The position numbers and the translations under genes were made by a program. Source: Comamonas suwonensis (GTDB lineage: Bacteria; Pseudomonadota; Gammaproteobacteria; Burkholderiales; Burkholderiaceae_C). From it: a stretch of DNA of 64,000 bases. This document shows positions 1-9,233 of the stretch, piece after piece. Each line of letters begins with the position of its first letter. Positions within the stretch are counted from its first letter, which is position 1. The notes beneath the pieces are model-generated. The model did no database searches. It was given only the letters and a program-made list of their open reading frames with translations, and was not told the DNA's origin. The DNA is taken from the NCBI RefSeq assembly GCF_012844455.2, contig NZ_JABBCQ020000001.1:310001-374000 (forward strand), in the 5' to 3' direction.

Positions 1-289
1 ACAGATCATGGATGGATACATGTGCGCATATTTTGATGCTCAAAATGCATAGTTATTGCCAGTGAGTTGATGACAAATCGATGACCTCTCCCTAAAATCG
101 ATCTCCCGCTGTCTTATAAAACAAGGCAGTTTTGACTATTTCAGACGGATTTCAGCTACTGACAAGCATTCAGTAAGTGCTAGGAAAGTCAGCGAGACGC
201 CTTCAAAAGCCTTTTTTCAAAGACGCAGTCGCCACAGTCCACAGGACTGCTTCTTTGAAAAACTGGTTTTTTAATTGAAGGACTTCCCC

Positions 290-2146
290 ATGAACGCCGC
301 TGTGCAAAGCCTGAACATTCAGGCTCCTGAATACGTCAAGAACCCCAAGCTTATCGCCTGGGTGGCCGAGATGGCTTTGCTGTGCAAGCCCGCCCAGATT
401 CACTGGTGCGACGGCTCGCAAGCCGAATACGACGCTCTGTGCCAGCAGCTGGTGGACGCAGGTACCTTCAAGCCCCTGGCCAAGCGCCCCGGCTCTTTCC
501 TGGCCTGGACCGATCCTTCGGACGTGGCCCGCGTGGAAGACCGCACCTACATCTGCTCCGCCAAGAAGGAAGATGCCGGTCCCACCAACAACTGGATGGA
601 ACCTGCGGACATGCGTGCCACGCTGAACCCCTTGTTCGACGGTTGCATGGCCGGTCGCACCATGTACGTGGTGCCTTTCTCCATGGGCCCGCTGGGTTCG
701 GACATTGCCCATGTCGGTATCGAGCTGTCTGACAGCCCCTATGTGGCCGTCAACATGAAGATCATGACCCGCATGGGCAAGGCCGTGTATGACGTGATCG
801 GGACCGACGGCGAGTTCGTGCCCTGCGTGCACACCATTGGCGCCCCCTTGGCCGCTGGCGAGAAAGACGAAACCACCTGGCCTTGCAGCAAGACCAAGTA
901 CATCGTTCACTACCCCGAAACCCGCGAAATCTGGTCCTATGGTTCTGGCTACGGCGGCAATGCGCTGCTGGGCAAGAAGTGCTTTGCACTGCGTATTGCC
1001 TCGACCATGGGCCGCGACCAGGGCTGGTTGGCCGAGCACATGCTCATCCTGGGCGTGACGAATCCTGAAGGTAAGAAGTACCACGTGGCTGCCGCCTTCC
1101 CCTCGGCTTGCGGCAAGACCAACTTCTCTATGCTGGTACCGCCCAAGGCCTTCGATGGCTGGAAGGTCACCACCATTGGCGACGACATCGCCTGGATCAA
1201 GCCTCAGGCCGACGGCTCGCTGCGTGCCATCAACCCCGAAGCCGGTTACTTCGGCGTGGCTCCCGGCACCAATATGCTGACCAACCCCAACTGCATGTTG
1301 AGCTTGGACAAGAACGTGATCTTCACCAACGTGGCGCTGACCGATGACGGCGATGTGTGGTGGGAAGGCATGGAAAAGGACCAAGGCAAGCTGCCCGATC
1401 ACCTGATCGACTGGCAAGGCAAGGACTGGACGCCCCAGATCGCCAAGGAAACCGGCGCCAAGGCCGCTCACCCCAATGCCCGCTTCACCGTGGCTGCCAT
1501 CAACAACCCCGCGCTGGACGAAGCTTGGGACGACCAAAAGGGCGTGAAGATCGACGCCATCATTTTTGGTGGCCGCCGCTCGACCACCGTGCCTCTGGTC
1601 ACCGAAGCGCTTGACTGGACCGAAGGCGTGTACATGGCTGCAACCATGGGCTCTGAAACCACCGCTGCCGCCTTTGGCGCGCAAGGCGTGGTGCGTCGCG
1701 ATCCCTTCGCCATGCTGCCTTTTGCTGGCTACAACATGAGCGACTATTTCCAGCACTGGCTGGATCTGGGTGCCAAGATTGAAGGCCAGGGAGCGGCTCT
1801 GCCCAAGATCTTCACGACCAACTGGTTCCGCAAGAACGCCGACGGCAAGTTCGTCTGGCCCGGCTACGGCGAAAACATGCGCGTGCTGAAGTGGATGATT
1901 GACCGCCTGGAAGGCCAGGCCGAAGGTCAGCCAACTGCTTTCGGCATTGCTCCTCAGTACGCCGAAATCAACTGGACCGGTCTGGACTTTGACGCAGCCC
2001 AGTTCGACAGCGTGACCAATATCGACAAGGCTGCCTGGGCCGAAGAAATGAAGTTGCATGGCGAGCATTTCGACAAGCTGGCCTACAACCTGCCCAAGGC
2101 CATGCTGGATACCAAGGCAAAGCTGGAAGAGCGTTTGTCCGCTTAA
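290..2146 (+). CDS. pckG: Phosphoenolpyruvate carboxykinase (GTP)
   Basis: Cytoplasmic enzyme that converts oxaloacetate and GTP to phosphoenolpyruvate, CO2 and GDP, the entry step of gluconeogenesis from acids. The 618-residue product has the usual length of the GTP-dependent family. The kinase-1a P-loop FPSACGKTN lies near residues 272-280, and MGSETTAAA and a C-terminal NWFRKN segment are also typical of GTP-PEPCK and not of the ATP form. I chose ATG 290 because GAAGGA stands 7 bases upstream; an in-frame TTG at 275 would add five residues but overlaps that ribosome site. The gene is monocistronic, closed by a strong terminator. In a bacterium living on organic and aromatic acids it would supply PEP from the TCA cycle. 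Confidence 0.97.
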   Translation: MNAAVQSLNIQAPEYVKNPKLIAWVAEMALLCKPAQIHWCDGSQAEYDALCQQLVDAGTFKPLAKRPGSFLAWTDPSDVARVEDRTYICSAKKEDAGPTNNWMEPADMRATLNPLFDGCMAGRTMYVVPFSMGPLGSDIAHVGIELSDSPYVAVNMKIMTRMGKAVYDVIGTDGEFVPCVHTIGAPLAAGEKDETTWPCSKTKYIVHYPETREIWSYGSGYGGNALLGKKCFALRIASTMGRDQGWLAEHMLILGVTNPEGKKYHVAAAFPSACGKTNFSMLVPPKAFDGWKVTTIGDDIAWIKPQADGSLRAINPEAGYFGVAPGTNMLTNPNCMLSLDKNVIFTNVALTDDGDVWWEGMEKDQGKLPDHLIDWQGKDWTPQIAKETGAKAAHPNARFTVAAINNPALDEAWDDQKGVKIDAIIFGGRRSTTVPLVTEALDWTEGVYMAATMGSETTAAAFGAQGVVRRDPFAMLPFAGYNMSDYFQHWLDLGAKIEGQGAALPKIFTTNWFRKNADGKFVWPGYGENMRVLKWMIDRLEGQAEGQPTAFGIAPQYAEINWTGLDFDAAQFDSVTNIDKAAWAEEMKLHGEHFDKLAYNLPKAMLDTKAKLEERLSA

Positions 2147-2165
2147 GCCGGTAACGGCTTAAAAC

Positions 2166-2199
2166 AAAGCCCTGCAAGCCATTGGCTGCAGGGCTTTTT
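2166..2199 (+). terminator. Rho-independent terminator of pckG
   Basis: An inverted repeat with arms AAAGCCCTGCA and TGCAGGGCTTT around a 10-base loop is followed by a T run. It starts 19 bases after the pckG stop codon. Confidence 0.9.
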
Positions 2200-2220
2200 A
2201 GTCGATGGGATCTTTGTTTT

Positions 2221-2239
2221 GATAGCTGCTTGCGCTTAT
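2221..2239 (+). repeat. AGCTGCTTGCGCTT-core dispersed repeat, partial copy
   Basis: GATAGCTGCTTGCGCTTAT is the clearest version of a core found many times between genes here (5302, 19340, 23229, 50428, 54768, 57615). The following 40 bases (GATCCAGATTTGACTTGAAA) resemble the centre of the 80-base copies, so this may be a decayed full element. It lies between two terminators. Confidence 0.6.
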
Positions 2240-2286
2240 CCCATAAGAGCTTGATCCAGATTTGACTTGAAATCCATTCGCGCATG

Positions 2287-2320
2287 AAAAAAGCCGCTGC
2301 CTTGTGGGCAGCGGCTTTTT
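2287..2320 (-). terminator. Bidirectional terminator downstream of the 2341-2784 gene
   Basis: Arms GCCGCTGCC and GGCAGCGGC are flanked by A6 on one side and T5 on the other, so the hairpin can stop transcription from both directions. It follows the stop codon of the minus-strand gene by about 20 bases. Confidence 0.85.
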
Positions 2321-2340
2321 GCGAGAGAGTGACTGAGCGC

Positions 2341-2784
2341 TTAGCGGCTCTGGCGATCCATGGCGCGGGCCAGATCCGCCATCAGGCGAGCGTCTTGCAG
2401 AGCGGCGTTCCAGACGCGTTCATCGGTCGCTGCTTGCTGGCGGCTGTTGATCCAGGCACGATAGGCCGAGCGTACGGCACGGATGGCACGACGGGCGGGT
2501 GTGGAAAACAGGGCGACGCTGGCGAAAGCCATGGTCCAGACAACCATCCAGGCGGTCAGCATGGGAATATTGCCTTGCAGCTCGGTGGTTTCCAGCCAGT
2601 GGGCGAGCACCACGGCCAAAACAGCGGAGCCTGCAATCAGATAGCTCAGCAGAGGCTGGCGCGGATATTCCACACGGCGGCGCGCAGGTGCTGCGGCGGC
2701 GGCCAGGCGCTCTTCCTCAGTTTGATAAAGACGCACCACACCAGGATGCTCGACACAGTAGGAGTTGTAAATGAAATTGCTCAT
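2341..2784 (-). CDS. Small two-helix membrane protein of unknown function
   Basis: The product is 147 residues from MSNFIYNSY. A soluble N-terminal part of about 45 residues is rich in Glu, Ala and Arg. Two hydrophobic helices follow (near residues 48-66 and 76-94, with a short polar loop), then a basic, Ala/Arg-rich C-terminal tail, probably cytoplasmic. I do not recognise a named family. The start at 2784 is preferred over 2820 because AAAGGG lies nine bases upstream of this ATG. It is transcribed divergently from the LysR gene at 2919, with a palindrome between them, so the regulator may control it. Confidence 0.7.
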   Translation of the reverse strand: MSNFIYNSYCVEHPGVVRLYQTEEERLAAAAAPARRRVEYPRQPLLSYLIAGSAVLAVVLAHWLETTELQGNIPMLTAWMVVWTMAFASVALFSTPARRAIRAVRSAYRAWINSRQQAATDERVWNAALQDARLMADLARAMDRQSR

Positions 2785-2840
2785 GGCAGTTAACCCTTTG
2801 ACCCACGCTTTTGGCGACATGCCCGGGGAATAGGTGTAAC

Positions 2841-2858
2841 TATAGGGATTACCCTATA
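2841..2858. promoter_or_regulatory. Palindromic operator candidate between divergent genes
   Basis: TATAGGG-ATTA-CCCTATA is a perfect 7-base inverted repeat with a 4-base spacer. It lies midway between the start of the small membrane protein gene (2784, minus) and the LysR gene (2919, plus). The position suits an operator for the LysR protein or another dimeric regulator. Binding is inferred only. Confidence 0.5.
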
Positions 2859-2918
2859 TGTGTTCAAATTTATATTTTGAATCTGTAGCATTCACGGTGG
2901 TGATGAATTAAGCAGACC

Positions 2919-3899
2919 ATGTCCTTGAACTTTCGATCACTCGACCTCAACCTGCTGCGTGTCTTTGATGAAGTCATGTCCGAGCGCAGCCTGACGCGCG
3001 CTGCGCACAAGCTCAGCATTACCCAGCCGGCCGTCAGCAACGCCATGCGCCGCCTGCGTGAGGTGCTGGGGGACGAGCTGCTGGTGCGCCAGGGGCAGGG
3101 CGTGGAGCCCACGCCGCGCGCGCAGGCGCTGTGGCCGGTGATTCGCGAGGCGCTGCAGCACCTTGAAGGGGCACTGGCCCCTGATGAGTTCAACCCCGAG
3201 ACGGCGAACACCACCTTTGTCATTGCGATGGCCGATGCGACGGCCGCCACGCTGATACCGCCGCTGTATCCGATTCTTGAGCGCGAAGCGGCTGGCATAG
3301 GCATACGGCTTTTGCCGCTGATCACACGCGACCCAAGACCTTTGCTGGACGCTGGAGAGGCCGACATGGCTGTGGGCTACTTTCCCGCCGTGCTGGCCGA
3401 TCTGACGGCCCGCGCTCAGGCGGGCGGGCTGGTGGCGTTTGACAGCCGCCGCCTGTATGAAGGCGAGTACCTGTGTGTGATGCGCAAGGGTCACCCGCTG
3501 GAGCATGTACCGCTCACGCTCGATAACTACTGCGCCGCGTGCCACATGCTGGTCAGCTTCTCAGGTCGCTCTTTTGGCTTTATTGATGAAGCGCTGGCTT
3601 CGCTGGGGCGCACGCGTGAAGTGGTGCTGACCGTCAATCAGTTCTTCACGGCGGCACGTGTGGTGGCCAATTCAGACCTGTTGACCATCCTTCCCCGCCA
3701 CTTTGTGCCAGTCACAGGCATGGGCGATGAGTTGGTGTTGCGCGATCTGCCGTTTGATGTGACGGCTGTGCATGTGGATGCCCTGTGGCGCCGCCGCGGC
3801 CCGCACCCGCAGGCCTATGACTGGCTGCTGAAAACCCTGTCGCGTGCGGCCGAAATCACTTTTGCCAACGGATCTGCGCAGGTGACCCAGCACGGTTGA
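2919..3899 (+). CDS. LysR-family transcriptional regulator
   Basis: The 326-residue protein has an N-terminal winged helix-turn-helix (residues about 8-66; LDLNLLRVFDEVMSERSLT and SITQPAVSNAMRRLRE) and a C-terminal effector-binding domain. The N-terminus resembles the NodD/PcpR branch of LysR proteins, whose members often respond to aromatic compounds. It is divergent from a small membrane protein gene, with a palindrome in the 134-base gap. Neither effector nor target can be read from the sequence. No clear Shine-Dalgarno is visible at ATG 2919, but the conserved MSLNFRSLDLNLL opening supports this start. Confidence 0.9.
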   Translation: MSLNFRSLDLNLLRVFDEVMSERSLTRAAHKLSITQPAVSNAMRRLREVLGDELLVRQGQGVEPTPRAQALWPVIREALQHLEGALAPDEFNPETANTTFVIAMADATAATLIPPLYPILEREAAGIGIRLLPLITRDPRPLLDAGEADMAVGYFPAVLADLTARAQAGGLVAFDSRRLYEGEYLCVMRKGHPLEHVPLTLDNYCAACHMLVSFSGRSFGFIDEALASLGRTREVVLTVNQFFTAARVVANSDLLTILPRHFVPVTGMGDELVLRDLPFDVTAVHVDALWRRRGPHPQAYDWLLKTLSRAAEITFANGSAQVTQHG

Positions 3900-3965
3900 T
3901 TCGGATTTGTTGAGAGTTGCAGCGCGATCTGCGATCTGACCTCAACAGACTACTAAACTAGTCAT

Positions 3966-4844
3966 ATGAAGATCCAGCTGCTGTCAGACTTGCACCTTGA
4001 AGTCCACCCCCAATTTGTGGCCGAACCGGCTGCGGGCGCTGATGTGCTGGTGCTGGCCGGCGATATTGGTTCCTACCAGAGCAGTTCCCAGCTGGATGGT
4101 GAGCATTTTGGGCTGGAGCGCTTTTCGCCTCTGCCGCAGTACGCGGGCTGGCCCACGCCCGTGCTGTTTGTGCCCGGCAATCACGAATACGACATGCAGG
4201 ACTTTGACGAAGCCCGCCAGCGCCTGCAGCGTACCTGTGAAAAGCTGGGCCTGATCTGGCTGGACCGTGAAACCGTGGTGATGGACGGTGTACGCTTCAT
4301 CGGCACCACGCTGTGGAGCGACTTTGATGCCATGGCCATGAACGAAGGCGTGACCGACATCACCCGCTTGCACAAACTGCGCGAGAAGGCGTTTCGCGCG
4401 GCCAACTTTTACCTGCGCAAGACGGGTGGAACCCGTCAGGGCGAGCCCTTTCTGGCCGCTCCCATGCGCGATGAAAGCTTGCTGTGCCAGGACTGGTTGC
4501 GCGCCGCGCTGCAGCAGACTTTTGACGGCCCCACGGTGGCCGTGACGCACTTTGCGCCCAGCCTGCGCAGCGCCGATCCGCGCTACGGTCTGGTACCCGG
4601 GACGGCCGGTTTTTGTAACGTGATGGATGACTATCTGCCCTATGCCCAGCTGTGGCTGCATGGTCACCTGCATTGCGCCAGCGATTACATCGCCAAGGGG
4701 AAGCGCAGTGACGGCAGCGACTGGCAGTGCCGGGTCGTCGCCAACCCGCTCGGTTATGCCCGCAAGGGCGAGCAGGATGGCTTTTTACCGGCATCGACAA
4801 TTGACTTGAGCCAAGTCAAGATGAGGGCGACCGCAAGCCTTTAG
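3966..4844 (+). CDS. Calcineurin-like metallophosphoesterase
   Basis: The 292-residue protein carries the blocks of the dinuclear metallophosphoesterase fold in order: SDLHLE at residue 7, GDIG near 32, GNHEYD near 70, a histidine in VTHFAPS, and LHGHLH near 235. These residues bind two metal ions for hydrolysis of a phosphoester. No signal peptide is visible, so it should be cytoplasmic. The substrate is unknown; relatives act on nucleotides, cyclic nucleotides or proteins. The universal stress protein gene follows after 29 bases and is probably co-transcribed. Confidence 0.9.
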   Translation: MKIQLLSDLHLEVHPQFVAEPAAGADVLVLAGDIGSYQSSSQLDGEHFGLERFSPLPQYAGWPTPVLFVPGNHEYDMQDFDEARQRLQRTCEKLGLIWLDRETVVMDGVRFIGTTLWSDFDAMAMNEGVTDITRLHKLREKAFRAANFYLRKTGGTRQGEPFLAAPMRDESLLCQDWLRAALQQTFDGPTVAVTHFAPSLRSADPRYGLVPGTAGFCNVMDDYLPYAQLWLHGHLHCASDYIAKGKRSDGSDWQCRVVANPLGYARKGEQDGFLPASTIDLSQVKMRATASL

Positions 4845-4873
4845 TCTTGGGGCATCAATAAGGAGAAATTGGT

Positions 4874-5296
4874 ATGAAGATCTTGCTCGCTGTGGACGGA
4901 AGTACCTACACCCAGAAAATGCTGGCCTATCTGACTTCGCATCAGGAGATGCTGGGTGCAGGCCAGGAGTACACGGTCATTACTGTGCAGCCGCTGCTGC
5001 CCGCCCGCGCTCGCGCTGCGCTGGGTAAGGAGGTGGTTGATGAGTATTACGACGAAGAATCCACCAAAATTTTGCAGCCCGTGCAGGAATTCCTGAAGGC
5101 ACATGGCGTGCAGGCGCAAACCATCAGCAAGGTGGGCCCGATTGCTGACACCATCATCCATGCAGCGCAGGACGGAAAGTTCGACCTCATCGCCATGGGC
5201 ACGCACGGCCACGGCGCTCTGGGTCGTCTGGTCATGGGCTCGGTCAGCTCGCAAGTGCTGGCTGGCTGCACCATCCCTGTACTGCTGATTCGCTAA
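4874..5296 (+). CDS. Universal stress protein (UspA family)
   Basis: A 140-residue single-domain Usp. The start KILLAVDGS supplies the conserved Asp of the ATP pocket, and the C-terminal GTHGHGALGRLVMGSVSSQV is the G-2X-G-9X-G(S/T) phosphate-binding signature of ATP-binding Usps. TAAGGAG lies just upstream of ATG 4874. It follows the phosphoesterase closely. Usp proteins accumulate during growth arrest and stress; the specific role here is unknown. Confidence 0.95.
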   Translation: MKILLAVDGSTYTQKMLAYLTSHQEMLGAGQEYTVITVQPLLPARARAALGKEVVDEYYDEESTKILQPVQEFLKAHGVQAQTISKVGPIADTIIHAAQDGKFDLIAMGTHGHGALGRLVMGSVSSQVLAGCTIPVLLIR

Positions 5297-5301
5297 AACT
5301 C

Positions 5302-5380
5302 ATAGCTGCTAGCGCCTGATTTACGTGTATCTCAGGCAGAAATCAGCTTTGAATCAAGGATCTTCGAGCGCTCACAGCTA
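5302..5380. repeat. 79-base palindromic repeat element (AGCTGCTAGCGC family)
   Basis: The left end ATAGCTGCTAGCGCCTGAT is matched by an inverted right end, GAGCGCTCACAGCTA. The spacing equals that of the copies at 19340-19419 and 50428-50507. It lies immediately after the universal stress gene. Confidence 0.6.
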
Positions 5381-5417
5381 CAAAAACCAAAGCACCTTCG
5401 TTTGAATCAATTCTTCC

Positions 5418-5447
5418 AAGGCCGCGCTGCAAAGCACGGCCTTTTTT
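5418..5447 (+). terminator. Terminator after the universal stress protein gene
   Basis: AAGGCCG and CGGCCTT pair around a 12-base loop and run into T6. It lies between the usp gene and the 3' end of argP. Confidence 0.7.
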
Positions 5448-5468
5448 CTTGCGCGATTCAGAGGGGTT

Positions 5469-6383
5469 TTACGCCACTTGAAGCAACTGCTGCGCCTTGT
5501 GCAGCAGCGCCTGGCTGACACGCGCCAGCACGCGCGACTCCAGATTCCAGCAATGCCAGTACAGCGCAATGGCCAGTGCGTGGCCGGGGGCGGCATTGAC
5601 CAGATCACCGGCCTGCAACGCGGGCTGTACCAGCAGCTCTGGCAGCACCGCCACACCCCAGCCGGCACGCACGGCGCGCACCTGCGCCTCGCAGCTGGGC
5701 AGCAAGATCTGATGCTGCAGCGACACGTTGCGCAGGCCCAGGCATCGCGCTACAAACTCGGCCTGCATATCGTCTTTGCGGTTGAAGGAGAGATAGGGCT
5801 GCTGGTTGAAGTTTTTGCGCGTCAGCCCCTGCGGCAGCTTCTCATTGGCGAAGTCCGTCGATGCTACGGCCACATAGCGCATAGCCCCCAGTGGCTGCAT
5901 CGTGCAGCCGCGCAGGGCTTGACTGAGCGTGGTCACGCAGCCCATGACCTGGCCTGATCGCAGCAGCTCTTGTGTGAAGTCCTGATCGTCCACCACCACC
6001 TCCAGCGGCAGGCCGCTGCGCACCAGTTCATCCAGCGCCGTCATGGCCCAGGTGGCAATGCTGTCGGCATTGATGGCGATGGAGACAATCTCGCCCGCCA
6101 GACTCTGCCCGGTCTGCGGTGCCAGCTCCTGCAGCTCATGCGCCAGATCGGCGCGCAGCAAGCGAAGCTGCTTGGCATGTTTGAGCAGCAGCCGCCCCGC
6201 GCTGGTGGGCTTGACGGGGCGTGTGCGCTCTACCAGTACCGAGCCCACTTGCGACTCCAGCGCGCGCAGGCGCTGGGACACCGCGGACTGGGTTATGTGC
6301 AGCTTTTGCGCGGCACGCTCAAAGCCACCTTCTTCGACGATGGCCGCCAGACATTCCAGCGCAGCGGGGTCCCAGGAGGTCAT
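5469..6383 (-). CDS. argP: LysR-family regulator ArgP (IciA)
   Basis: The 304-residue protein aligns by eye with ArgP/IciA throughout, from the opening WDPAALECLAAIVEEGGFERAA through the helix-turn-helix LHITQSAVSQRLRALE to the VERTRPVKPT segment. In E. coli ArgP senses lysine and arginine and activates argO, dapB and others. Here it is divergent from a D-amino-acid dehydrogenase gene 86 bases away, so control of amino-acid catabolism is a reasonable inference. The ATG at 6383 begins the conserved N-terminus. Confidence 0.9.
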   Translation of the reverse strand: MTSWDPAALECLAAIVEEGGFERAAQKLHITQSAVSQRLRALESQVGSVLVERTRPVKPTSAGRLLLKHAKQLRLLRADLAHELQELAPQTGQSLAGEIVSIAINADSIATWAMTALDELVRSGLPLEVVVDDQDFTQELLRSGQVMGCVTTLSQALRGCTMQPLGAMRYVAVASTDFANEKLPQGLTRKNFNQQPYLSFNRKDDMQAEFVARCLGLRNVSLQHQILLPSCEAQVRAVRAGWGVAVLPELLVQPALQAGDLVNAAPGHALAIALYWHCWNLESRVLARVSQALLHKAQQLLQVA

Positions 6384-6469
6384 GCAGCAACTCCATTAGT
6401 CAAACTGATGAAACTGCTGAAAATTTAATGGTGCTTTTGATCGCCCGCAAGAGTGCAGACACTGGCCTC

Positions 6470-7794
6470 ATGAACATCATCGTCCTTGGCGCCGGCATCA
6501 TCGGCATCAGTACCGCCTGGCATCTGCGCGAGCGCGGTCATCAAGTCACTGTGGTCGACCGTCAAAGCGGGCCGGCGCTGGAGACCAGCTATGCCAATGG
6601 GGGCCAGATCTCGGTCAGCTACTGCGAGCCATGGGCCAATCGGCAGGCACCGTGGAAGGCACTGAAATGGATGTTTGACAAAGAAGCGCCGCTGCTGTTC
6701 AGGCCGCAGCTGGACCCCGCGCAATGGCGCTGGTGTCTGCAATTTCTTGCCCAGTGCAATGACAAGGCGTTTGCGCGCAATGTGCAGCAGATTGTGGCGC
6801 TGGGGGCGTACAGCCATGTGGCGCTCAAAGACATGGTCAGAAAAACCGGCATCACCTTTGAACGGCTGGAGCGCGGCATTGCCCATTTTTATAGCAGTCA
6901 GCAGGCGTTTGATGAGGCTGCTGCAGGCGTGGAGCTGATGCGCCAATACGGCGTGCAGCGCCGACTGGTCAGCCGCAATGAACTGCTCAAAATCGAGCCC
7001 GCCTTCACCCCGTATGCCGCGCAGATTGCGGGCGGCACGTTTACCGAAACCGATGAGTCGGGCGACGCCCGCGTCTTCACCGAAAAGCTGGCCAATATGT
7101 GCGAGAAAGCAGGTGTTGAATTCCTCTACGGCCAGCAGATTCTGGGCCTGCAGGCCGCGCGCAAAGGCCAGCCGGTCGGGGTGCAGATTCGCACCAATGA
7201 CACGCAGGCAGAGCGCACCCTGAGCGCCGATGCGGTGGTGGTGGCCTGCGGCGCTTACACACCGCAGCTGCTCAACCCGCTGGGCGTAAAGGTGCCCATC
7301 TACCCCGGCAAGGGCTATAGCGCCACACTGGCGCTGCTGCAGCCCGAAAAAGCGCCTGTTGTTTCCACCATAGACGACAGCCGCAAGGTCGCCATGAGCC
7401 GGCTGGGCAATCAGCTGCGCGTGGCCGGCACCATCGAGCTGGGCGGCTTTGACATGCGACTGGACACGCCTACGGCGCGTGCGCGCTGCGAGATGCTGCT
7501 CAAGCGGGTAGAAGAGCTGATGCCTGGTGTCTGCGACACACGTCTGCCCGAAGAAGGGGGCGATCCGCAGTTGTGGTGCGGCCTGCGTCCCGCCACGCCC
7601 ACTAACATCCCCTGCATTGGTGCTACGCAGGCGGAAGGCATCTGGGTGAACGCTGGCCACGGCACGCTGGGCTGGACGGCTCTGGCAAAGCCATGGCTGC
7701 CTTGATGAGTGGAGAGCAGCCTGCGCTGGATTTTGGTTTCTGGGGGGCAAAGCCCACGAACGCTGCGCAGGAGGCACTGGTTCTGCATGTCTGA
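6470..7794 (+). pseudogene. dadA: D-amino-acid dehydrogenase, frameshifted near its C-terminus
   Basis: DadA is a membrane-associated FAD enzyme that deaminates D-amino acids, mainly D-alanine, to keto acids. Residues 1-402 read normally: the FAD motif VLGAGIIGISTAW at the start, then a normal body to HGTLGWT. The conserved motif GWTMACGSGK is broken: after GWT the frame shifts and stops at 7705. In another frame the expected tail continues from GSGKAMAALMSG at 7678 to a stop at 7792-7794. The gap equals 10 missing bases (about CATGGCCTGC) near 7678. The start ATG 6470 matches the family; an upstream extension to 6221 overlaps argP and is not real. A 10-base loss is an unlikely base-calling error, so I call it a pseudogene, possibly recent. 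Confidence 0.85.
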
Positions 7795-7871
7795 CTGACA
7801 CTTTTGCCCAGATTGACGCTATCGCTGAGCGGGGCTCTTACATACAATCGGGCCAGCTAACAGCCCATGTC

Positions 7872-8363
7872 ATGACTGTGCACGACACCATCTCAGCCAC
7901 TCCATCCTCGCGCTCTTTGGCGCACTCCCTGCCCATGGCCTTGCTCAAGGCGCGAGAGGCCGTCATCGTGCGCTTTCGGCCAGCCCTGCGCGCACGCGGG
8001 CTGACCGAGCAGCAATGGCGGGTGTTGCGCGTTCTGCACGCAACCGATGAACGCCTGCGACCCATGCAGCTGTCTCAGCTGACCTTCATCAGCATGCCTA
8101 GCCTGTCGCGCCTGCTCAAAACGCTGGAAGGCCGCGAGCTCATCAAGCGTGGCCGCCATGTGGCGGATTTGCGTGGCTCGGAGTTTGGACTGACGCCTGA
8201 AGGTCAGGCGCTGGTGGTCGGCACCCTGCCGGAGTTTGAAGCGATTAATTCCGAGATTGAGGCGCTTCTGGGCGCTCAGAACAGGGTTCAGCTGTTTGGC
8301 GCACTCGAGCATGTGGTGCAAAGCCTTGGCCTGCCCGGCGAAGACGAGCTGGGCACGGACTGA
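7872..8363 (+). CDS. MarR-family regulator, HpaR-like
   Basis: The 163-residue winged-helix protein has RARGLTEQQWRVLRVL before the recognition region QLTFISMPSLSRLLKTLEGRELI. This matches HpaR, the repressor of homoprotocatechuate (4-hydroxyphenylacetate) catabolism. The match is by family appearance only. No hpa catabolic operon is present, although a flavin reductase of the HpaC type lies two genes downstream. The exonuclease gene follows after 34 bases. Confidence 0.85.
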   Translation: MTVHDTISATPSSRSLAHSLPMALLKAREAVIVRFRPALRARGLTEQQWRVLRVLHATDERLRPMQLSQLTFISMPSLSRLLKTLEGRELIKRGRHVADLRGSEFGLTPEGQALVVGTLPEFEAINSEIEALLGAQNRVQLFGALEHVVQSLGLPGEDELGTD

Positions 8364-8397
8364 CTCAGCCCTGCTGCCCGCACGGCACAATGCAGGC

Positions 8398-9039
8398 ATG
8401 AGTTCTGCGATTGCCGTCATCGACTTTGAAACCACGGGCATGACGCCCACCCAGGGTGCGCGTGCGACCGAAGTCGCCATCGTGCTGCTGGAGCAGGGCC
8501 GCGTGGTCGATCGCTTCCAGAGTCTGATGCAAACCGGGGCATGGGTGTCGCCCTTCATCACGGATCTGACAGGCATTACCAACGAGATGCTGCGCACTGC
8601 GCCGCCTGCCGCCGAGGTGATGTGCGATGCAGCCCGTTTTGTGGGCAGCGCACCCATGGTGGCGCACAACGCCGCGTTTGACAGCAAGTTCTGGCAGGCC
8701 GAGCTGGAGCTGGCGGGCGAGCCCGCAACCCAGCCCTTCGCCTGCACGGTGCTGCTGTCGCGCCGCATCTACCAGCAGGCACCCAGCCATAGTCTGGGCA
8801 ACCTGGCGCGCTATCTGCAGCTGCCCAGCACAGGTCGCGCTCACCGTGCCTTGGCCGATGCTGAAATGGCCGCGGCCTTGCTGGCGCGCATGCAGCAGGA
8901 CCTATGTGCCCGCCACGCCTTGCCCTGGCCTGAACATGCGCTGCTGATGCAGCTGCAGCGCTGTACCAAGGCCAAAGTCAACGGCTGGCTGCTGGAGCAG
9001 GCAGGGCAGAGCCTGCTGGCATCCCAAGCAGGTTTTTAA
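8398..9039 (+). CDS. DEDDh 3'-5' exonuclease (DNA polymerase III epsilon-like)
   Basis: The 213-residue protein shows all catalytic positions of DEDDh exonucleases: Asp9 and Glu11 in VIDFETTG, an Asp in AHNAAFD, and His and Asp in HRALADAEM. It is a single exonuclease domain without BRCT or GIY-YIG extensions. It is therefore more likely a stand-alone repair or RNA-processing nuclease than the replicative proofreading subunit. ATG 8398 is preferred because the upstream extension runs back into the MarR gene in another frame. Confidence 0.88.
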   Translation: MSSAIAVIDFETTGMTPTQGARATEVAIVLLEQGRVVDRFQSLMQTGAWVSPFITDLTGITNEMLRTAPPAAEVMCDAARFVGSAPMVAHNAAFDSKFWQAELELAGEPATQPFACTVLLSRRIYQQAPSHSLGNLARYLQLPSTGRAHRALADAEMAAALLARMQQDLCARHALPWPEHALLMQLQRCTKAKVNGWLLEQAGQSLLASQAGF

Positions 9040-9233
9040 AGGTTTCTGGCCTCTAGCCATTGTCAATAAAGCGCAGACAGCTATTAAATTTGATGGACAT
9101 GCCTGCAAGCCCTTATGGTTTGTGACCGGTGGGGTTCAAGTTGATAATTGGTAACGCCCTGCAGCTGCCTTTGGCTCTGCTGAAATTGAACTGTGGCGCG
9201 CCTTTGTGGTCGCCGTTTTGTGCTGCTAATTTC

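Noticed and set aside
203..2068. Long antisense open frame (621 codons) opposite pckG
   Set aside because: It mirrors the codon bias of pckG, has no ribosome site or recognisable domain, and pckG is certain.
6221..6469. Extension of the dadA frame upstream into argP
   Set aside because: It overlaps the divergent argP coding region and lacks family similarity; the FAD motif begins at ATG 6470.
7705..7794. Treating the dadA stop at 7705 as a natural short C-terminus
   Set aside because: The following 38 codons in the next frame match the expected DadA tail, so frameshift is the better reading.
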